Assembly: GCA_944320015.1 (NCBI GenBank)
Contig: CALUFO010000011.1
Location: forward strand, 46,706 to 110,705
Source: an uncultured Barnesiella sp.
Lineage (GTDB): Bacteria; Bacteroidota; Bacteroidia; Bacteroidales; Barnesiellaceae
Reading direction: 5' to 3'
DNA length: 64,000 nucleotides
In this document: in pieces, positions 33,439-43,777 of the stretch
How the letters are laid out: every line of letters starts with the position of its first letter
Numbering within the stretch: position 1 is the first letter of the stretch
The notes under the pieces: generated by a model
Databases searched by the model: none
Seen by the model: the letters and a program-made list of their open reading frames with translations, nothing else
What the model was told of the DNA's origin: nothing
Translations under genes and position numbers: made by a program

Positions 33439-33807
33439 ATGGCGAAAAAGGCTAAAAACGAGAAAGTAGGATTCATTAAGTATCTGAAACTGGTTATACA
33501 GGGACGGATATTCTCATTGGACTTTTTCAGGTCTCATTGGGGATTTATCGCCGCTGTCGTTTTTCTTTTTTGGCTGTCGATAGCCAACCGCTATGTGTGC
33601 CAGACCAAAGTAGAAACTATCAAAGAGTTGCGATTCGAGTTGACCAATGCGAAGACCGAGCGAGTGCGTGCCGCCGCTCGTTACATGGGGCTGGTGCGTC
33701 ATTCCAGAATTGTCACGCTCGTTCAAGAAAACCGGTTGGGCCTTGAAATTCCCGATACTCCTCCTGTAAAACTAAAATTGACGCTGCAAGATGGAGACAA
33801 GGAATAG
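33439..33807 (+). CDS. ftsL: FtsL-like cell division protein
   Basis: A 122-residue bitopic membrane protein: a basic cytoplasmic N terminus (about 1-35), one transmembrane helix (about 36-53, GFIAAVVFLFWLSIA) and a periplasmic coiled region with heptad spacing (VETIKELRFELTNAKTERVRAAARY). This is the shape of FtsL, which with FtsQ and FtsB recruits FtsW and FtsI. Sequence similarity to E. coli FtsL is low, so the call rests on size, topology and position between rsmH and ftsI. It starts two bases after the rsmH stop and overlaps ftsI by 17 bases. Confidence 0.82.
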   Translation: MAKKAKNEKVGFIKYLKLVIQGRIFSLDFFRSHWGFIAAVVFLFWLSIANRYVCQTKVETIKELRFELTNAKTERVRAAARYMGLVRHSRIVTLVQENRLGLEIPDTPPVKLKLTLQDGDKE

Positions 33808-35860
33808 GAATCACATATTGTTGCGATATGCGTTGGTGATCGTGGGGGTGCTCGTGTTCAGCATCGCCATTATCAAAAAGGCGGCCGATACCTGTATTAT
33901 TCATGCCGACAAGTGGAACGAGAAGGCGGCAGGAATGCTTTCGGTCACACACGAGGTCATGCCCGAACGGGGCGATATTTTGGCTCAAAATGGCGAAGTG
34001 CTGGCGACGAATATGACTTATTACCGGGCGTTGATCGATTTCGGGGTGCCCAAATTCAAGAAGAAAGAGTTCAACGACAGCATTAAACCGTTGTGCCGGC
34101 TGCTTGCCAAGCATTTCCCCGAGAAGAGCGCGGCGGCCTATGAGAAAGCCATGCGTAGCGCTTTTTTGAGAAAGAAGCGCTATTTTGTGCTGGTAAGGGA
34201 AGTGACGGGCCGTGACTATGAGTTGTTGAAGACATTCCCGTTCTTGAACTATTCGACACCTTATTCGGGCTTTTACATAGACCCGGAGCGGGAGAAGATT
34301 ATCAAACGCGAGAAACCCTACGGGACAATGGCCTCTCGCGCCATCGGAGGATTGGACGAACTTTTCCACGGGAATAGCGGCTTGGAAAAGGCTCTCGATT
34401 CTTTGTTGTATGGAATCCCGGGTAAGACGGTAAAGAAACAGATTACCTCGGGCATGGTCGATTGGGTTTCGGAACCGCCTCAAAGAGGGCACGACGTGAA
34501 GACGACAATCGATATAGATATACAGGATATTACCGAACAGGCTTTGCTGCAAACTATCGAGGAGACACAGCCCGAGTTTGCCGTGGCTATTGTCATGGAA
34601 GTGGCCACGGGCGAGATAAAAGCCATGTCGAATCTGTCGAGACTGCCCAGCGGGGAGTATTGGGAGACGGTGAACAATGCCGTGCAAGGATATGAGCCGG
34701 GGTCGGTGGTAAAACCGTTGTCGATGATGATCGCTCTCGACGACGGGGTTGTAAAACCCCATGACATCATCGACGGCCATAACGGTGTATTCCGGTATCC
34801 GCCCGGGGCGAAGGTGCGCCCTATTACCGATACGCACGGCCGGGCCTCGATGACGGCGTCCGAAGCGATGAAATACTCGTCCAATATCGGGTTGTCGGAG
34901 ATTATATTGCGGGGATATGAGCGTGACCCCGACCGGTTTGTACAACGTATTTATGAGACCGGGTTTATGGAGGATTTCGACTTGTGTATCCCCGGGACAG
35001 CCCGTCCCACGATACGGCATTTGAAATCGACCGTGCGGGATCGAATCAATTTGACCCGCATGTCTTATGGATATACCACCAAGATACCGCCTATCTATAC
35101 ATTGGCGCTTTATAATACGATAGCGAACGATGGGAAATTTGTCAAACCCCGATTGGTGAAAGAACTGCTTCGGGACGGCAAAATAGATACGGTCTTCAAC
35201 ATCGGATATATTCGTGAGCAGGCATGTAAACCCGAGACGGCCAGAGCATTGCGGCACATGTTATACACGGTTGTGAACGACGATGACGGCACAGGGCGTT
35301 TGGCCCGGTCGAAAAAAGTGACAATTGCCGGGAAGACGGGAACGGTGAGGACGATAGGCGCCGACGGGAAATACGAGTCGCGCTACCGGATTACCTTTTG
35401 CGGATTTTTCCCGTATGAGAAACCGCAATATTCGTGTATCGTCCTTTTGGGAAAACCCGATTTGCCGGGAATGCCTTCGGCCGGGCGTTATTGTGGAGGT
35501 GTCCTTAAAAAGATAGCCGAGACCCTTTATGCCATGGGACGGCTCGATGTTCCCATAGAGATGCCTTCGGACACGACTCGCTTGCAGTCGCCCACAATCT
35601 TGAAGGGCGGCATCGCCGAGACCCGGCAAGTCTTGCAAGATTTGGGAATGAGGGGCGACATGACACATTGCTATGACATAGAGTCCTATTGCGACAGTAT
35701 GCCCGATGTGCGCGGCATGGGTGCGCGCGATGCTTTGTATGTCTTGGAGCGAGAAGGCTTGAATGTGAATATTCAGGGTCGGGGCCGGGTGGTGGAACAG
35801 TCTATCCCTGCGGGAGCGGTTTTGCAACCCGGGACGACAGTCATATTGAAGTTGAAATAG
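33791..35860 (+). CDS. ftsI: Septal peptidoglycan transpeptidase FtsI (PBP3) with C-terminal PASTA domain
   Basis: A 689-residue class B penicillin-binding protein that crosslinks septal peptidoglycan. One N-terminal transmembrane helix (about 11-29), a dimerisation/pedestal domain (PERGDILAQNGEVLATN, near 58-75), and the transpeptidase domain with Ser305-x-x-Lys308 (GSVVKP), Ser363-Ser-Asn365 and Lys515-Thr-Gly517 (AGKTGTV). A PASTA domain follows at about 630-689 (MPDVRGMGARDALYVL, ending TTVILKLK). It begins within the ftsL gene (17-base overlap) and is followed by murE after 16 bases. All catalytic residues are present. Confidence 0.96.
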   Translation: METRNRNHILLRYALVIVGVLVFSIAIIKKAADTCIIHADKWNEKAAGMLSVTHEVMPERGDILAQNGEVLATNMTYYRALIDFGVPKFKKKEFNDSIKPLCRLLAKHFPEKSAAAYEKAMRSAFLRKKRYFVLVREVTGRDYELLKTFPFLNYSTPYSGFYIDPEREKIIKREKPYGTMASRAIGGLDELFHGNSGLEKALDSLLYGIPGKTVKKQITSGMVDWVSEPPQRGHDVKTTIDIDIQDITEQALLQTIEETQPEFAVAIVMEVATGEIKAMSNLSRLPSGEYWETVNNAVQGYEPGSVVKPLSMMIALDDGVVKPHDIIDGHNGVFRYPPGAKVRPITDTHGRASMTASEAMKYSSNIGLSEIILRGYERDPDRFVQRIYETGFMEDFDLCIPGTARPTIRHLKSTVRDRINLTRMSYGYTTKIPPIYTLALYNTIANDGKFVKPRLVKELLRDGKIDTVFNIGYIREQACKPETARALRHMLYTVVNDDDGTGRLARSKKVTIAGKTGTVRTIGADGKYESRYRITFCGFFPYEKPQYSCIVLLGKPDLPGMPSAGRYCGGVLKKIAETLYAMGRLDVPIEMPSDTTRLQSPTILKGGIAETRQVLQDLGMRGDMTHCYDIESYCDSMPDVRGMGARDALYVLEREGLNVNIQGRGRVVEQSIPAGAVLQPGTTVILKLK

Positions 35861-35876
35861 ATATTGATTCGATGAT

Positions 35877-37340
35877 ATGAAAAATGTAGAAGTGTTATTG
35901 TCGGGAATCGATGCGATAGAGCGTAAGGGCTCTTGTGTGACAGAGGTGTCGGGCATTGAGTCGGATTCCCGCCAAGTGAAAAAAGATAATCTTTTCGTGG
36001 CGGTTCGAGGCGTCACGGTCGATGGCCACACGTTTATTGCACAGGCTATATCGCAAGGAGCGGCCGTAATCGTATGCGAAGATTTCCCTGATGAATTGAA
36101 TCCACAAGTGTTATATGTGCGGGTGCCCGACAGCTCGGTGGCATTCGGGTTATTGGCCTCGGCTTGGTATGACCACCCTTCCGAGGAACTTACTCTGGTG
36201 GGTGTTACCGGGACAAACGGAAAGACGACGACGGCGACGTTGCTGTATGAGATGTTCCGCATGTTTGGATACAAGGTAGGATTGCTTTCGACTGTGTGCA
36301 ACTATATCGATGATGTGGCGGTTCCCGCTACCCATACGACCCCCGATCCTTTGCATTTGCATAGCCTATTGCGGCAGATGGTCGATGCGGGGTGTAGCTA
36401 TGCTTTTATGGAGGTGAGTTCGCATTCGGCGGCGCAACACCGCATTGCCGGTCTCGATTTCAATGGGGCGATTTTCACGAATCTCACCCGGGACCACATC
36501 GATTACCACAAGACGGTCGAGGCCTATTTGAAAGCCAAAAAATCGTTTTTCGACGGGTTGCCCAAAGGAGCGTTTGCGTTGACCAATATCGATGATAAAT
36601 CGGGAATGGTCATGTTGCAAAATACCCGAGCCGAGAAACACACTTATTCGATGAGGACAATGGCCGATTTCAAAGTGAAAATCGTGGAGAGTCGCATCGA
36701 TGGCATGTCGTTGCAAATCAACGGGAAAGATGTGGAGGTGATGTTTGTGGGCAAATTCAACGCGTATAATTTGCTCGCGGTGTATGGAGCCGCCTGTTTG
36801 TTGGGACGGAATCCCGACGAGGTATTGCAGAAGATGAGCCTGCTGGTCCCGGTAGCCGGTCGATTCCAGACTCTCCACTCAACCCGGGGCTATGTCGCGA
36901 TTGTGGATTATGCCCACACTCCCGATGCGTTGAACAATGTACTGACTTCTATCCGTGAGGTATTGGGCGATAAAGGCGCTATTATCACGGTGGTGGGAGC
37001 CGGAGGAAACCGGGATAAGGGTAAGCGTCCCATGATGGCTCGCGAAGCCGTGAATCTGAGCGATCGGGTAATCCTCACTTCGGATAATCCCCGGTTTGAA
37101 GACCCTAACGATATATTGAACGACATGTTGGCCGGTCTCGATTCCGGACAACGGCGCAAGGCTCTTGCCATAGTCGATCGTCGGGAGGCTATCCGGGCGG
37201 CTACACAGTTTGCGCAGCCGGGCGATGTCGTTTTGATTGCCGGGAAAGGTCACGAGGATTATCAGGAGATAGCGGGCGTGAAACATCATTTCGACGACAA
37301 GGAAGAAGTCGAGAAGTTATTTGCCGAGGAGCAGGCGTAG
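35877..37340 (+). CDS. murE: UDP-MurNAc-L-Ala-D-Glu:meso-diaminopimelate ligase MurE
   Basis: A 487-residue ATP-dependent amide ligase that adds the third residue to the peptidoglycan stem peptide. The P-loop TGTNGKTT is at 111-118. The motif DNPR (403-406) is the known hallmark of meso-diaminopimelate rather than lysine specificity. Family blocks THTTPDPL and GFxxEVSSH-like [12 protein letters not shown] are present. It sits between ftsI and mraY in the dcw cluster. Confidence 0.97.
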   Translation: MKNVEVLLSGIDAIERKGSCVTEVSGIESDSRQVKKDNLFVAVRGVTVDGHTFIAQAISQGAAVIVCEDFPDELNPQVLYVRVPDSSVAFGLLASAWYDHPSEELTLVGVTGTNGKTTTATLLYEMFRMFGYKVGLLSTVCNYIDDVAVPATHTTPDPLHLHSLLRQMVDAGCSYAFMEVSSHSAAQHRIAGLDFNGAIFTNLTRDHIDYHKTVEAYLKAKKSFFDGLPKGAFALTNIDDKSGMVMLQNTRAEKHTYSMRTMADFKVKIVESRIDGMSLQINGKDVEVMFVGKFNAYNLLAVYGAACLLGRNPDEVLQKMSLLVPVAGRFQTLHSTRGYVAIVDYAHTPDALNNVLTSIREVLGDKGAIITVVGAGGNRDKGKRPMMAREAVNLSDRVILTSDNPRFEDPNDILNDMLAGLDSGQRRKALAIVDRREAIRAATQFAQPGDVVLIAGKGHEDYQEIAGVKHHFDDKEEVEKLFAEEQA

Positions 37341-37370
37341 TATTAAAACAGGAAAACCAGTAAAGAAAGT

Positions 37371-38636
37371 ATGTTGTATTATTTGTTTCAATATCTCGAA
37401 TCGACGTTCGATATTCCGGGAGCCCGGTTGTTCTCGTATATATCGTTCCGGTCGGGTGTAGCTTTTATTCTGTCGTTGTTTATTGCGACCATTATCGGGC
37501 GACGTATCATCAATAAATTACAACTTTTGCAAATTGGCGAAATTGTGCGGGACCTCGGATTGGAGGGGCAGATGTCCAAGAAAGGGACTCCTACGATGGG
37601 AGGTATCATTATCATTATCGCCATATTGATACCCTGTTTGCTGGTAGGCCGGCTGGGAAATATTTATATGATATTGATGCTGGTGACTACCGTTTGGCTG
37701 GGAGCGATAGGTTTTCTCGACGACTATATCAAGGTATTTAAAAAAGATAAAGAGGGCTTGCATGGCCGCTTCAAAATTGTGGGACAGGTAAGCCTTGGCC
37801 TTATCGTGGGACTTACGTTGTTTTTGAGCCCCGATGTGGTTATCCGTGAGAATGTGGCCGTACAGACTCCCGGGGAGACGACCGAGGTCGTCAAGTATGA
37901 AGCCGAGAATATCAAATCGACCCAGACGACGATTCCGTTTTTCAAGAACAACAATCTCGATTATGCCGATTTAGTTCCCTTTTTGGGGGAACATGCGCAG
38001 ACCGGCGGGTGGATAATCTTTATTTTATTGACGATTTTTGTAGTGACAGCCGTTTCGAACGGAGCCAATCTGACCGACGGGCTCGACGGGCTGGCTACGG
38101 GAACCTCGGCGATTATGGGCTTGACATTGGGAATATTGGCCTATTTGTCGGGGCATATCGCCTATGCGTCGTATCTCAATATCATGTATATACCGGGTAG
38201 CGAGGAACTGGTAGTGTTTGCCTGTGCCTTCATGGGAGCGACGATAGGTTTTTTGTGGTACAACGCATTCCCCGCGCAGGTGTTTATGGGCGACACGGGA
38301 AGCCTCACGTTGGGCGGGATTATCGCTGTGTTTGCCCTTTGCATACACAAAGAGCTGCTCATACCTATTTTATGCGCTATATTCTTTGTGGAGGATTTGT
38401 CGGTAATGATTCAAGTAGCCTACTTCAAGATTACCAAACGGAAGTATGGAGAGGGGCGCAGGGTTTTTAAGATGACACCGTTGCACCACCATTTCCAGAA
38501 ACCGGGAAATGCAGGCATCAATGCTTTGATACAAAAACCGCTGCAAGCCGTGCCGGAATCTAAAATCGTCGTGCGTTTTTGGATTGTCTGCATCATGCTG
38601 GCAGCCATTACGATAGTAACATTGAAAATGCGATAG
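37371..38636 (+). CDS. mraY: Phospho-N-acetylmuramoyl-pentapeptide transferase MraY
   Basis: A 421-residue polytopic inner-membrane enzyme (about 10 helices) that transfers phospho-MurNAc-pentapeptide to undecaprenyl phosphate, giving lipid I. The conserved aspartates are seen in [17 protein letters not shown] and [12 protein letters not shown], with [12 protein letters not shown] and [12 protein letters not shown] later, all active-site loops. It is longer than E. coli MraY (360) through an extra periplasmic loop of about 50 residues ([20 protein letters not shown] onwards), usual in Bacteroidota. Confidence 0.97.
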   Translation: MLYYLFQYLESTFDIPGARLFSYISFRSGVAFILSLFIATIIGRRIINKLQLLQIGEIVRDLGLEGQMSKKGTPTMGGIIIIIAILIPCLLVGRLGNIYMILMLVTTVWLGAIGFLDDYIKVFKKDKEGLHGRFKIVGQVSLGLIVGLTLFLSPDVVIRENVAVQTPGETTEVVKYEAENIKSTQTTIPFFKNNNLDYADLVPFLGEHAQTGGWIIFILLTIFVVTAVSNGANLTDGLDGLATGTSAIMGLTLGILAYLSGHIAYASYLNIMYIPGSEELVVFACAFMGATIGFLWYNAFPAQVFMGDTGSLTLGGIIAVFALCIHKELLIPILCAIFFVEDLSVMIQVAYFKITKRKYGEGRRVFKMTPLHHHFQKPGNAGINALIQKPLQAVPESKIVVRFWIVCIMLAAITIVTLKMR

Positions 38637-38652
38637 AAAGGGCGTTTTTGAT

Positions 38653-39996
38653 ATGGAAAAGAAAAAAAGAATTGTAGTGTTGGGGGCCGGTGAGAGCGGC
38701 GCCGGAGCCGCCGTGTTGGCTCAGGTAAAGGGTTTCGATGTGTTTGTTTCGGACATGTCGTCGATACAGGACAAGTATAAGGAGCAACTCGACCGGTATG
38801 GAATTGCATGGGAAGAGGGGCATCACACTCCCGAACAGATTTTGAATGCCGATGAGGTAATCAAGAGCCCCGGTATTCCCGATAAAGCACCCATGATAGT
38901 CGCTTTGCGGGAGCGCAAGATTCCTATCATTTCGGAAATCGAGTTTGCCGGCCGCTATACGCATGCCCGCATGATTTGTATTACCGGGAGCAACGGGAAA
39001 ACGACAACTACCCTGCTCACCTATCATATTCTCAAAAGCGCCGGGTTGAAAGTGGGGCTTGCCGGCAACGTGGGAAAGAGCCTCGCTTTGCAGGTGGCGA
39101 CTTGCGACTACGATTATTATGTCATCGAGTTGAGTAGTTTCCAGTTGGACAACATGTATGATTTCAAAGCTAATATCGCTATCTTGTTGAATATCACGCC
39201 CGACCACTTGGATCGTTACGATTACAAGATGGAGAACTATGTCGATGCCAAATTCCGTATCGTCCGCAATCAGACAGAGGACGATGCGTTTATTTATTGG
39301 AACGACGACCCTGTTATCAATGAAAAATTATCGAAACTCTCCTTGAAATCGCAGCGATACCCGTTTGCCGAGACTCACGAGCCGGGAACGCAAGCATATA
39401 CCGAGCATGGGGAGTTGACTATCGATACGCCCGAGGAGAGCCTCACCATGAATACCGACGAGCTGTCGTTGCATGGGCGGCATAACCTGTATAACTCGAT
39501 GGCCGCCGGGCTGTCGGCTTGCCTGTTGAATGTGAAGAAAGAGGCGATTCGCAAAGCGTTGAGCGATTTCGAATCGGTAGAGCATCGGCTCGAGCGGGTC
39601 GCTTCGGTGCGGGGTGTGCAGTTTATCAACGATTCGAAGGCGACGAATGTCAATTCGTGCTGGTATGCGTTGGAGAGCATGAAGACCCCGGTGATACTCA
39701 TTTTGGGTGGGAAGGACAAAGGCAACGATTATACCGAGATAGAGCAGTTGGTGCGGGATAAGGCCAAAGCCTTGGTGTTCTTGGGCGTGGACAATAGCAA
39801 ACTGCATGCTTTTTTTGAGGGTAAAGTGCCCTATATTACCGAGGCGAGCTCTATGAAAGAGGCGGTGGAAAAGTCGTTTGCGTTGGCTTCGCCGGGCGAT
39901 ACGGTGTTGTTGTCGCCTTGCTGCGCCAGTTTCGATTTGTTTAAAAGCTATGAAGACCGTGGCGAACAGTTCAAGGCTTGTGTGAGGGCTTTGTAA
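38653..39996 (+). CDS. murD: UDP-MurNAc-L-Ala:D-glutamate ligase MurD
   Basis: A 447-residue Mur ligase adding D-Glu to UDP-MurNAc-L-Ala. The N-terminal Rossmann start IVVLGAGESGAGAAVLA (8-24), P-loop TGSNGKTTTT (111-120), NITPDHLDRY block and the C-terminal domain with GGKDKGNDY and CCASFDLFKSYEDRG are all family-typical. It precedes ftsW, whose preferred start lies 11 bases past the murD stop. Confidence 0.97.
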   Translation: MEKKKRIVVLGAGESGAGAAVLAQVKGFDVFVSDMSSIQDKYKEQLDRYGIAWEEGHHTPEQILNADEVIKSPGIPDKAPMIVALRERKIPIISEIEFAGRYTHARMICITGSNGKTTTTLLTYHILKSAGLKVGLAGNVGKSLALQVATCDYDYYVIELSSFQLDNMYDFKANIAILLNITPDHLDRYDYKMENYVDAKFRIVRNQTEDDAFIYWNDDPVINEKLSKLSLKSQRYPFAETHEPGTQAYTEHGELTIDTPEESLTMNTDELSLHGRHNLYNSMAAGLSACLLNVKKEAIRKALSDFESVEHRLERVASVRGVQFINDSKATNVNSCWYALESMKTPVILILGGKDKGNDYTEIEQLVRDKAKALVFLGVDNSKLHAFFEGKVPYITEASSMKEAVEKSFALASPGDTVLLSPCCASFDLFKSYEDRGEQFKACVRAL

Positions 39997-40007
39997 AAGT
40001 GTTTTTT

Positions 40008-41288
40008 ATGGAAGTAGAAGCGTTGGAAAAAGATAAAAGGAGGAGCGATCCCTATATTTGGGGGATTATTATCATCTTGTATATCGTATCGGTACTCGAG
40101 GTTTACAGTGCGATAAGCCGTGAGATTACAGGGGGAGATGTCTATTCGCCCATTATCAAGCATATCATGCTTCTTTTTTCGGGATTTCTCATCACCTATG
40201 TTACCTCCAAGATTCATTATAAGTGGTTTAAGATGATGGCCTATTTGATGATTCCGTTGGCCATCGTGTTGTTGGTGTGTATCCTCTTGTGGGGCGATAC
40301 GATTAATGGAGCCAAACGGACGATCTCGGTGTTGGGAGTCTCTTTGCAAGGCTCGGAGGTTGCCAAAGTGACTATTGTGTTGGCTATGGCCACGGTGCTG
40401 GCCAAATCCCAAATCAAGCGTGGGGTCAATATGCGTGGCGTATTGTGGGTTGTGGGGCTGGTGACGGTTTTCAGCGGACTTTTGTTTACGCAAGGCTTGA
40501 CCAATACGTTGCTGTTTATTGGGATAAGCGCGTGTATGATGTTGATTGGCGGAGTGGAGTGGTATAAATTGCTGGGAATCTTTCTGGTCTATGTGGTCTT
40601 GGCGTTGGCCGTGATGCAGGCGAAGGACTTGATTACCGAAGTGAAGTCGTCGCCTGAACAAGAAATGGTCGTAGGAGCCGATTCCGATTCGGACAAGATG
40701 ATTGCTCGATCCTCGACGTGGGAAAGCCGGTTGAAAGATTTTTTCGACCCTACTCCCGAATATGAAAAAGAGACGACGCCCAAGAATTTGCAGGAGCATC
40801 GTGCCGCTATGGCCATGGCTCATGGGGGTATTACCGGGGTGGGCCCCGGTAATAGCCGGGAATCTTCTCGGTTGCCATTGGCTTTTTCGGACTATATCTA
40901 TGCGATTATTATCGAAGATTTGGGTTTCGTGGTCGGAGGGGTGGGCCTGTTGCTGGTTTACCTCATGATATTGGCGCGGGCAGGGCTTATCGCCCGTAGG
41001 TGTACCAAAGCCTTCCCGGCGTTGTTGGTCATGGGAATGGCTGTGATGATTGTGTTGCAGGCGTTGTTCAATATGGCGATTGTGGTAGGCGTTTTCCCGG
41101 TGTCAGGACAGCCGTTGCCGTTGATTAGCAAAGGAGGGACGTCGATATGGATGATGAGTTTCGGCTTCGGGGTCATGCTGAGTGTGAGCCGATATGCCGT
41201 AAAAGATATGGGAACCCATATAAAAACAGAAAAAGAGAATGATTTGCCGGAGGATTTGCAAGCGGCCAATCCTACCAATTTAGCATAA
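40008..41288 (+). CDS. ftsW: SEDS peptidoglycan glycosyltransferase FtsW
   Basis: A 426-residue polytopic protein of the SEDS family that polymerises lipid II at the septum together with FtsI. About 10 membrane helices; family blocks NGAKRTI, GGVGLLLVYLMILARAGL and VFPVSGQPLPLISKGGTS are clear. A longer periplasmic loop of about 60 residues (MVVGADSDSDKMIARSSTWE onwards) is acidic and unusual compared with E. coli. The start at 40008 avoids the overlap with murD given by an upstream ATG at 39978, which cannot be ruled out. Confidence 0.93.
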   Translation: MEVEALEKDKRRSDPYIWGIIIILYIVSVLEVYSAISREITGGDVYSPIIKHIMLLFSGFLITYVTSKIHYKWFKMMAYLMIPLAIVLLVCILLWGDTINGAKRTISVLGVSLQGSEVAKVTIVLAMATVLAKSQIKRGVNMRGVLWVVGLVTVFSGLLFTQGLTNTLLFIGISACMMLIGGVEWYKLLGIFLVYVVLALAVMQAKDLITEVKSSPEQEMVVGADSDSDKMIARSSTWESRLKDFFDPTPEYEKETTPKNLQEHRAAMAMAHGGITGVGPGNSRESSRLPLAFSDYIYAIIIEDLGFVVGGVGLLLVYLMILARAGLIARRCTKAFPALLVMGMAVMIVLQALFNMAIVVGVFPVSGQPLPLISKGGTSIWMMSFGFGVMLSVSRYAVKDMGTHIKTEKENDLPEDLQAANPTNLA

Positions 41289-41297
41289 AAGTATATT

Positions 41298-42410
41298 ATG
41301 AGACGAGCGATAAGAGTGTTGATTAGCGGTGGTGGTACCGGGGGGCATATTTTCCCGGCTATCTCTATTGCCAATGCGATAAAAAAAGAGAGCCCCGGTT
41401 CCGAGATATTGTTTGTCGGAGCCGAAAACCGTATGGAAATGGAAAAGGTGCCGGCTGCGGGATATGCGATAAAGGGTCTTCCTGTGAGTGGATTTAACCG
41501 AAGCAATTTGCTGGCCAATTTCAAAGTGTTGTGGCGGCTGGGCAAGAGCCTGCGTATGGCACGGCGCATTGTGCGGGATTTTCACCCCGATGTGGCCGTG
41601 GGGGTGGGTGGTTATGCCAGTGGTCCTACCTTGTGGGCTGCCGCCCGCCGAGGAGTTCCCACGCTCATTCAAGAACAAAATTCCTATGCGGGAGTGACCA
41701 ATAAACTGCTGGCTTCGAAGGCTCATGCGATATGTGTGGCTTATGACGGTATGGATCGTTTTTTTCCGGCCGATAAGTTGATTCTGACGGGAAATCCAGT
41801 GCGGCAGGATTTGTGTGACGACCGATTGTCTCGGGACGAAGCGTCGGCGTTTTTCGGGTTGGACGCACACCGAAAAACGATTTTGCTCATTGGTGGCAGT
41901 TTGGGTGCATTGACATTGAACACGTCGGTTGCAGAGTTTATCCCCGAGATCGTGAAGAGTGGCGTCCAACTCATTTGGCAGTGTGGCAAACGATTTGACG
42001 AGCGAGCCCAAGCGGCGTTGGCGGCCGCCGGGAACCCGTCTTGCATCAAGCAGATGCCGTTTATCGCCCGTATGGATTTGGCCTATAAAGCCGCCGATTT
42101 GGTGATTTCGCGAGCTGGTGCCAGCTCTATTTCGGAACTTTGTCTGTTGGGGAAGCCGGTAATTCTGGTTCCGTCGCCCAATGTTGCCGAGGATCATCAG
42201 ACCAAGAACGCCGAGGCGCTTTCCTCGCAGGGAGCCGCTATATTGGTTCGAGACTCCGAGGCTCGCCAGCGATTGATGCCTTGTGCCCTCTCGGTCATTC
42301 ACGAGGAAGATACATTACTGTCGATGAGCCGTAAAATCGCTTCGCTGGCACAGCGCGATTCGGCCGCCCGTATTGCCGATATAATTTTCGATATAGCCGA
42401 TAAGAAATGA
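41298..42410 (+). CDS. murG: UDP-GlcNAc:lipid I GlcNAc transferase MurG
   Basis: A 370-residue GT28 glycosyltransferase (GT-B fold) that turns lipid I into lipid II at the inner face of the inner membrane. The N-terminal glycine-rich loop SGGGTGGHIFPA (10-21), the lipid-associated loop GGYASGPTLW, the C-terminal GGSLGA and the donor-binding RAGASSISEL with VPSPNVAEDHQTKNA are present. Overlaps murC by four bases (ATGA). Confidence 0.97.
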   Translation: MRRAIRVLISGGGTGGHIFPAISIANAIKKESPGSEILFVGAENRMEMEKVPAAGYAIKGLPVSGFNRSNLLANFKVLWRLGKSLRMARRIVRDFHPDVAVGVGGYASGPTLWAAARRGVPTLIQEQNSYAGVTNKLLASKAHAICVAYDGMDRFFPADKLILTGNPVRQDLCDDRLSRDEASAFFGLDAHRKTILLIGGSLGALTLNTSVAEFIPEIVKSGVQLIWQCGKRFDERAQAALAAAGNPSCIKQMPFIARMDLAYKAADLVISRAGASSISELCLLGKPVILVPSPNVAEDHQTKNAEALSSQGAAILVRDSEARQRLMPCALSVIHEEDTLLSMSRKIASLAQRDSAARIADIIFDIADKK

Positions 42411-43777
42411 AATCATACAAATCACTTTACTTTATAGGAGCCGGCGGCATAGGTATGAGTGCGCTGGTGCGTTATTTTTTGGCGAAGGGGTACAAGGTGG
42501 CGGGATATGACCGCACACCCTCGGCGCTTACAGCCGAGTTGCAATCCGAGGGGTTGGAAATCGGCTATGACGAATCGGTCGCCTCGATTCCCGGTTATTG
42601 CCTCGACCCGGCAACGACGCTGGTTGTTTACACGCCGGCGATTCCGGCCACTCATGCGGGGCTGGTTTATTTCAAGGAACATGGGTTTCGGGTGGTCAAG
42701 CGAGCCGAATTGCTGGGGCTTATCACGCAGTCGAGCAAGGGGCTGTGTTTTTCGGGGACACATGGCAAGACTACGACGTCGAGCATGGCCGCGCATATCT
42801 TTCACGAGTCGTCGATAGGGTGCAACGCTTTTTTAGGCGGTATTCTTCGCAACTATAACAGCAACCTCATTCTCTCGGACAAGTCTCCGTTTACGGTGAT
42901 CGAGGCCGATGAGTACGACCGTTCGTTTCACTGGTTGCACCCTTATATGGCGGTGGTGACAGCCACCGATCCCGATCACCTCGATATTTATGGAACCGAG
43001 GAGGCCTATTTGGAGAGTTTCGCCCATTTCACCTCTTTGATACAGCCCGGCGGTTGCTTGGTGATGCGCAAGGGGATTAAATTGCGCCCTCGGGTGCGGG
43101 AAGGTGTGAAAGTATATACCTATTCGGCTCGTGAGGGTGGTGATTTCCATGCCGAGAACATACGAGTGGGAAATGGGACGATTGTTTTTGATTTTGTCGC
43201 ACCCGATGGAGCCGTGGCCGATGTCGAGCTGGGAGTGCCGGTCGAAATCAATATCGAGAATGCCGTGGCAGCTATGGCTGTCGCTTGGTTGAATGGAATC
43301 TCCGGCGATGATATGCGCCGGGCGATGGCCTCGTTTCAAGGTGCGAAACGTCGCTTTGAGTTCTGGGTGAAGCGCCCCGACCGGGTGATGATCGACGACT
43401 ATGCCCACCACCCCGACGAGTTAAAAGCCAGTATCAGCTCGGTGAGGGCTCTTTATCCCGGCCGTGAGCTGACGGTTATTTTTCAGCCTCATCTGTATAG
43501 CCGTACCCGTGATTTTGCCCCGCAATTTGCCGAGGCGCTTTCGTTGGCCGACTGTGTTTTTCTGCTGGAAATCTATCCGGCGAGGGAGCTGCCGATACCG
43601 GGAGTGACTTCGGAAATTATTTTTGACAAGATAACGTGCAGGAATAAAGAACTTTGTTTGCGCGAAAAGTTGCTAGAACGAATAAAAGAGTGTAACTTTG
43701 ACATTTTATTGACGATGGGAGCCGGCGATATTGATCGGTTGCTCCCCGAAATAGCGTCGATTGTGGAGGCGAGATGA
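42407..43777 (+). CDS. murC: UDP-MurNAc:L-alanine ligase MurC
   Basis: A 456-residue Mur ligase adding L-Ala to UDP-MurNAc. Rossmann loop FIGAGGIGMSAL (9-20), P-loop GTHGKTTTSS (117-126), EADEYDRSF and DYAHHPDE segments are as expected. It overlaps murG at its start and ftsQ at its end, each by four bases, so the trio is translationally coupled. Confidence 0.97.
   Translation: MKSYKSLYFIGAGGIGMSALVRYFLAKGYKVAGYDRTPSALTAELQSEGLEIGYDESVASIPGYCLDPATTLVVYTPAIPATHAGLVYFKEHGFRVVKRAELLGLITQSSKGLCFSGTHGKTTTSSMAAHIFHESSIGCNAFLGGILRNYNSNLILSDKSPFTVIEADEYDRSFHWLHPYMAVVTATDPDHLDIYGTEEAYLESFAHFTSLIQPGGCLVMRKGIKLRPRVREGVKVYTYSAREGGDFHAENIRVGNGTIVFDFVAPDGAVADVELGVPVEINIENAVAAMAVAWLNGISGDDMRRAMASFQGAKRRFEFWVKRPDRVMIDDYAHHPDELKASISSVRALYPGRELTVIFQPHLYSRTRDFAPQFAEALSLADCVFLLEIYPARELPIPGVTSEIIFDKITCRNKELCLREKLLERIKECNFDILLTMGAGDIDRLLPEIASIVEAR

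Noticed and set aside
33713..35257. 514-codon minus-strand frame opposite ftsI
   Set aside because: Antisense shadow of a gene with intact catalytic motifs; no start signal or homology seen.
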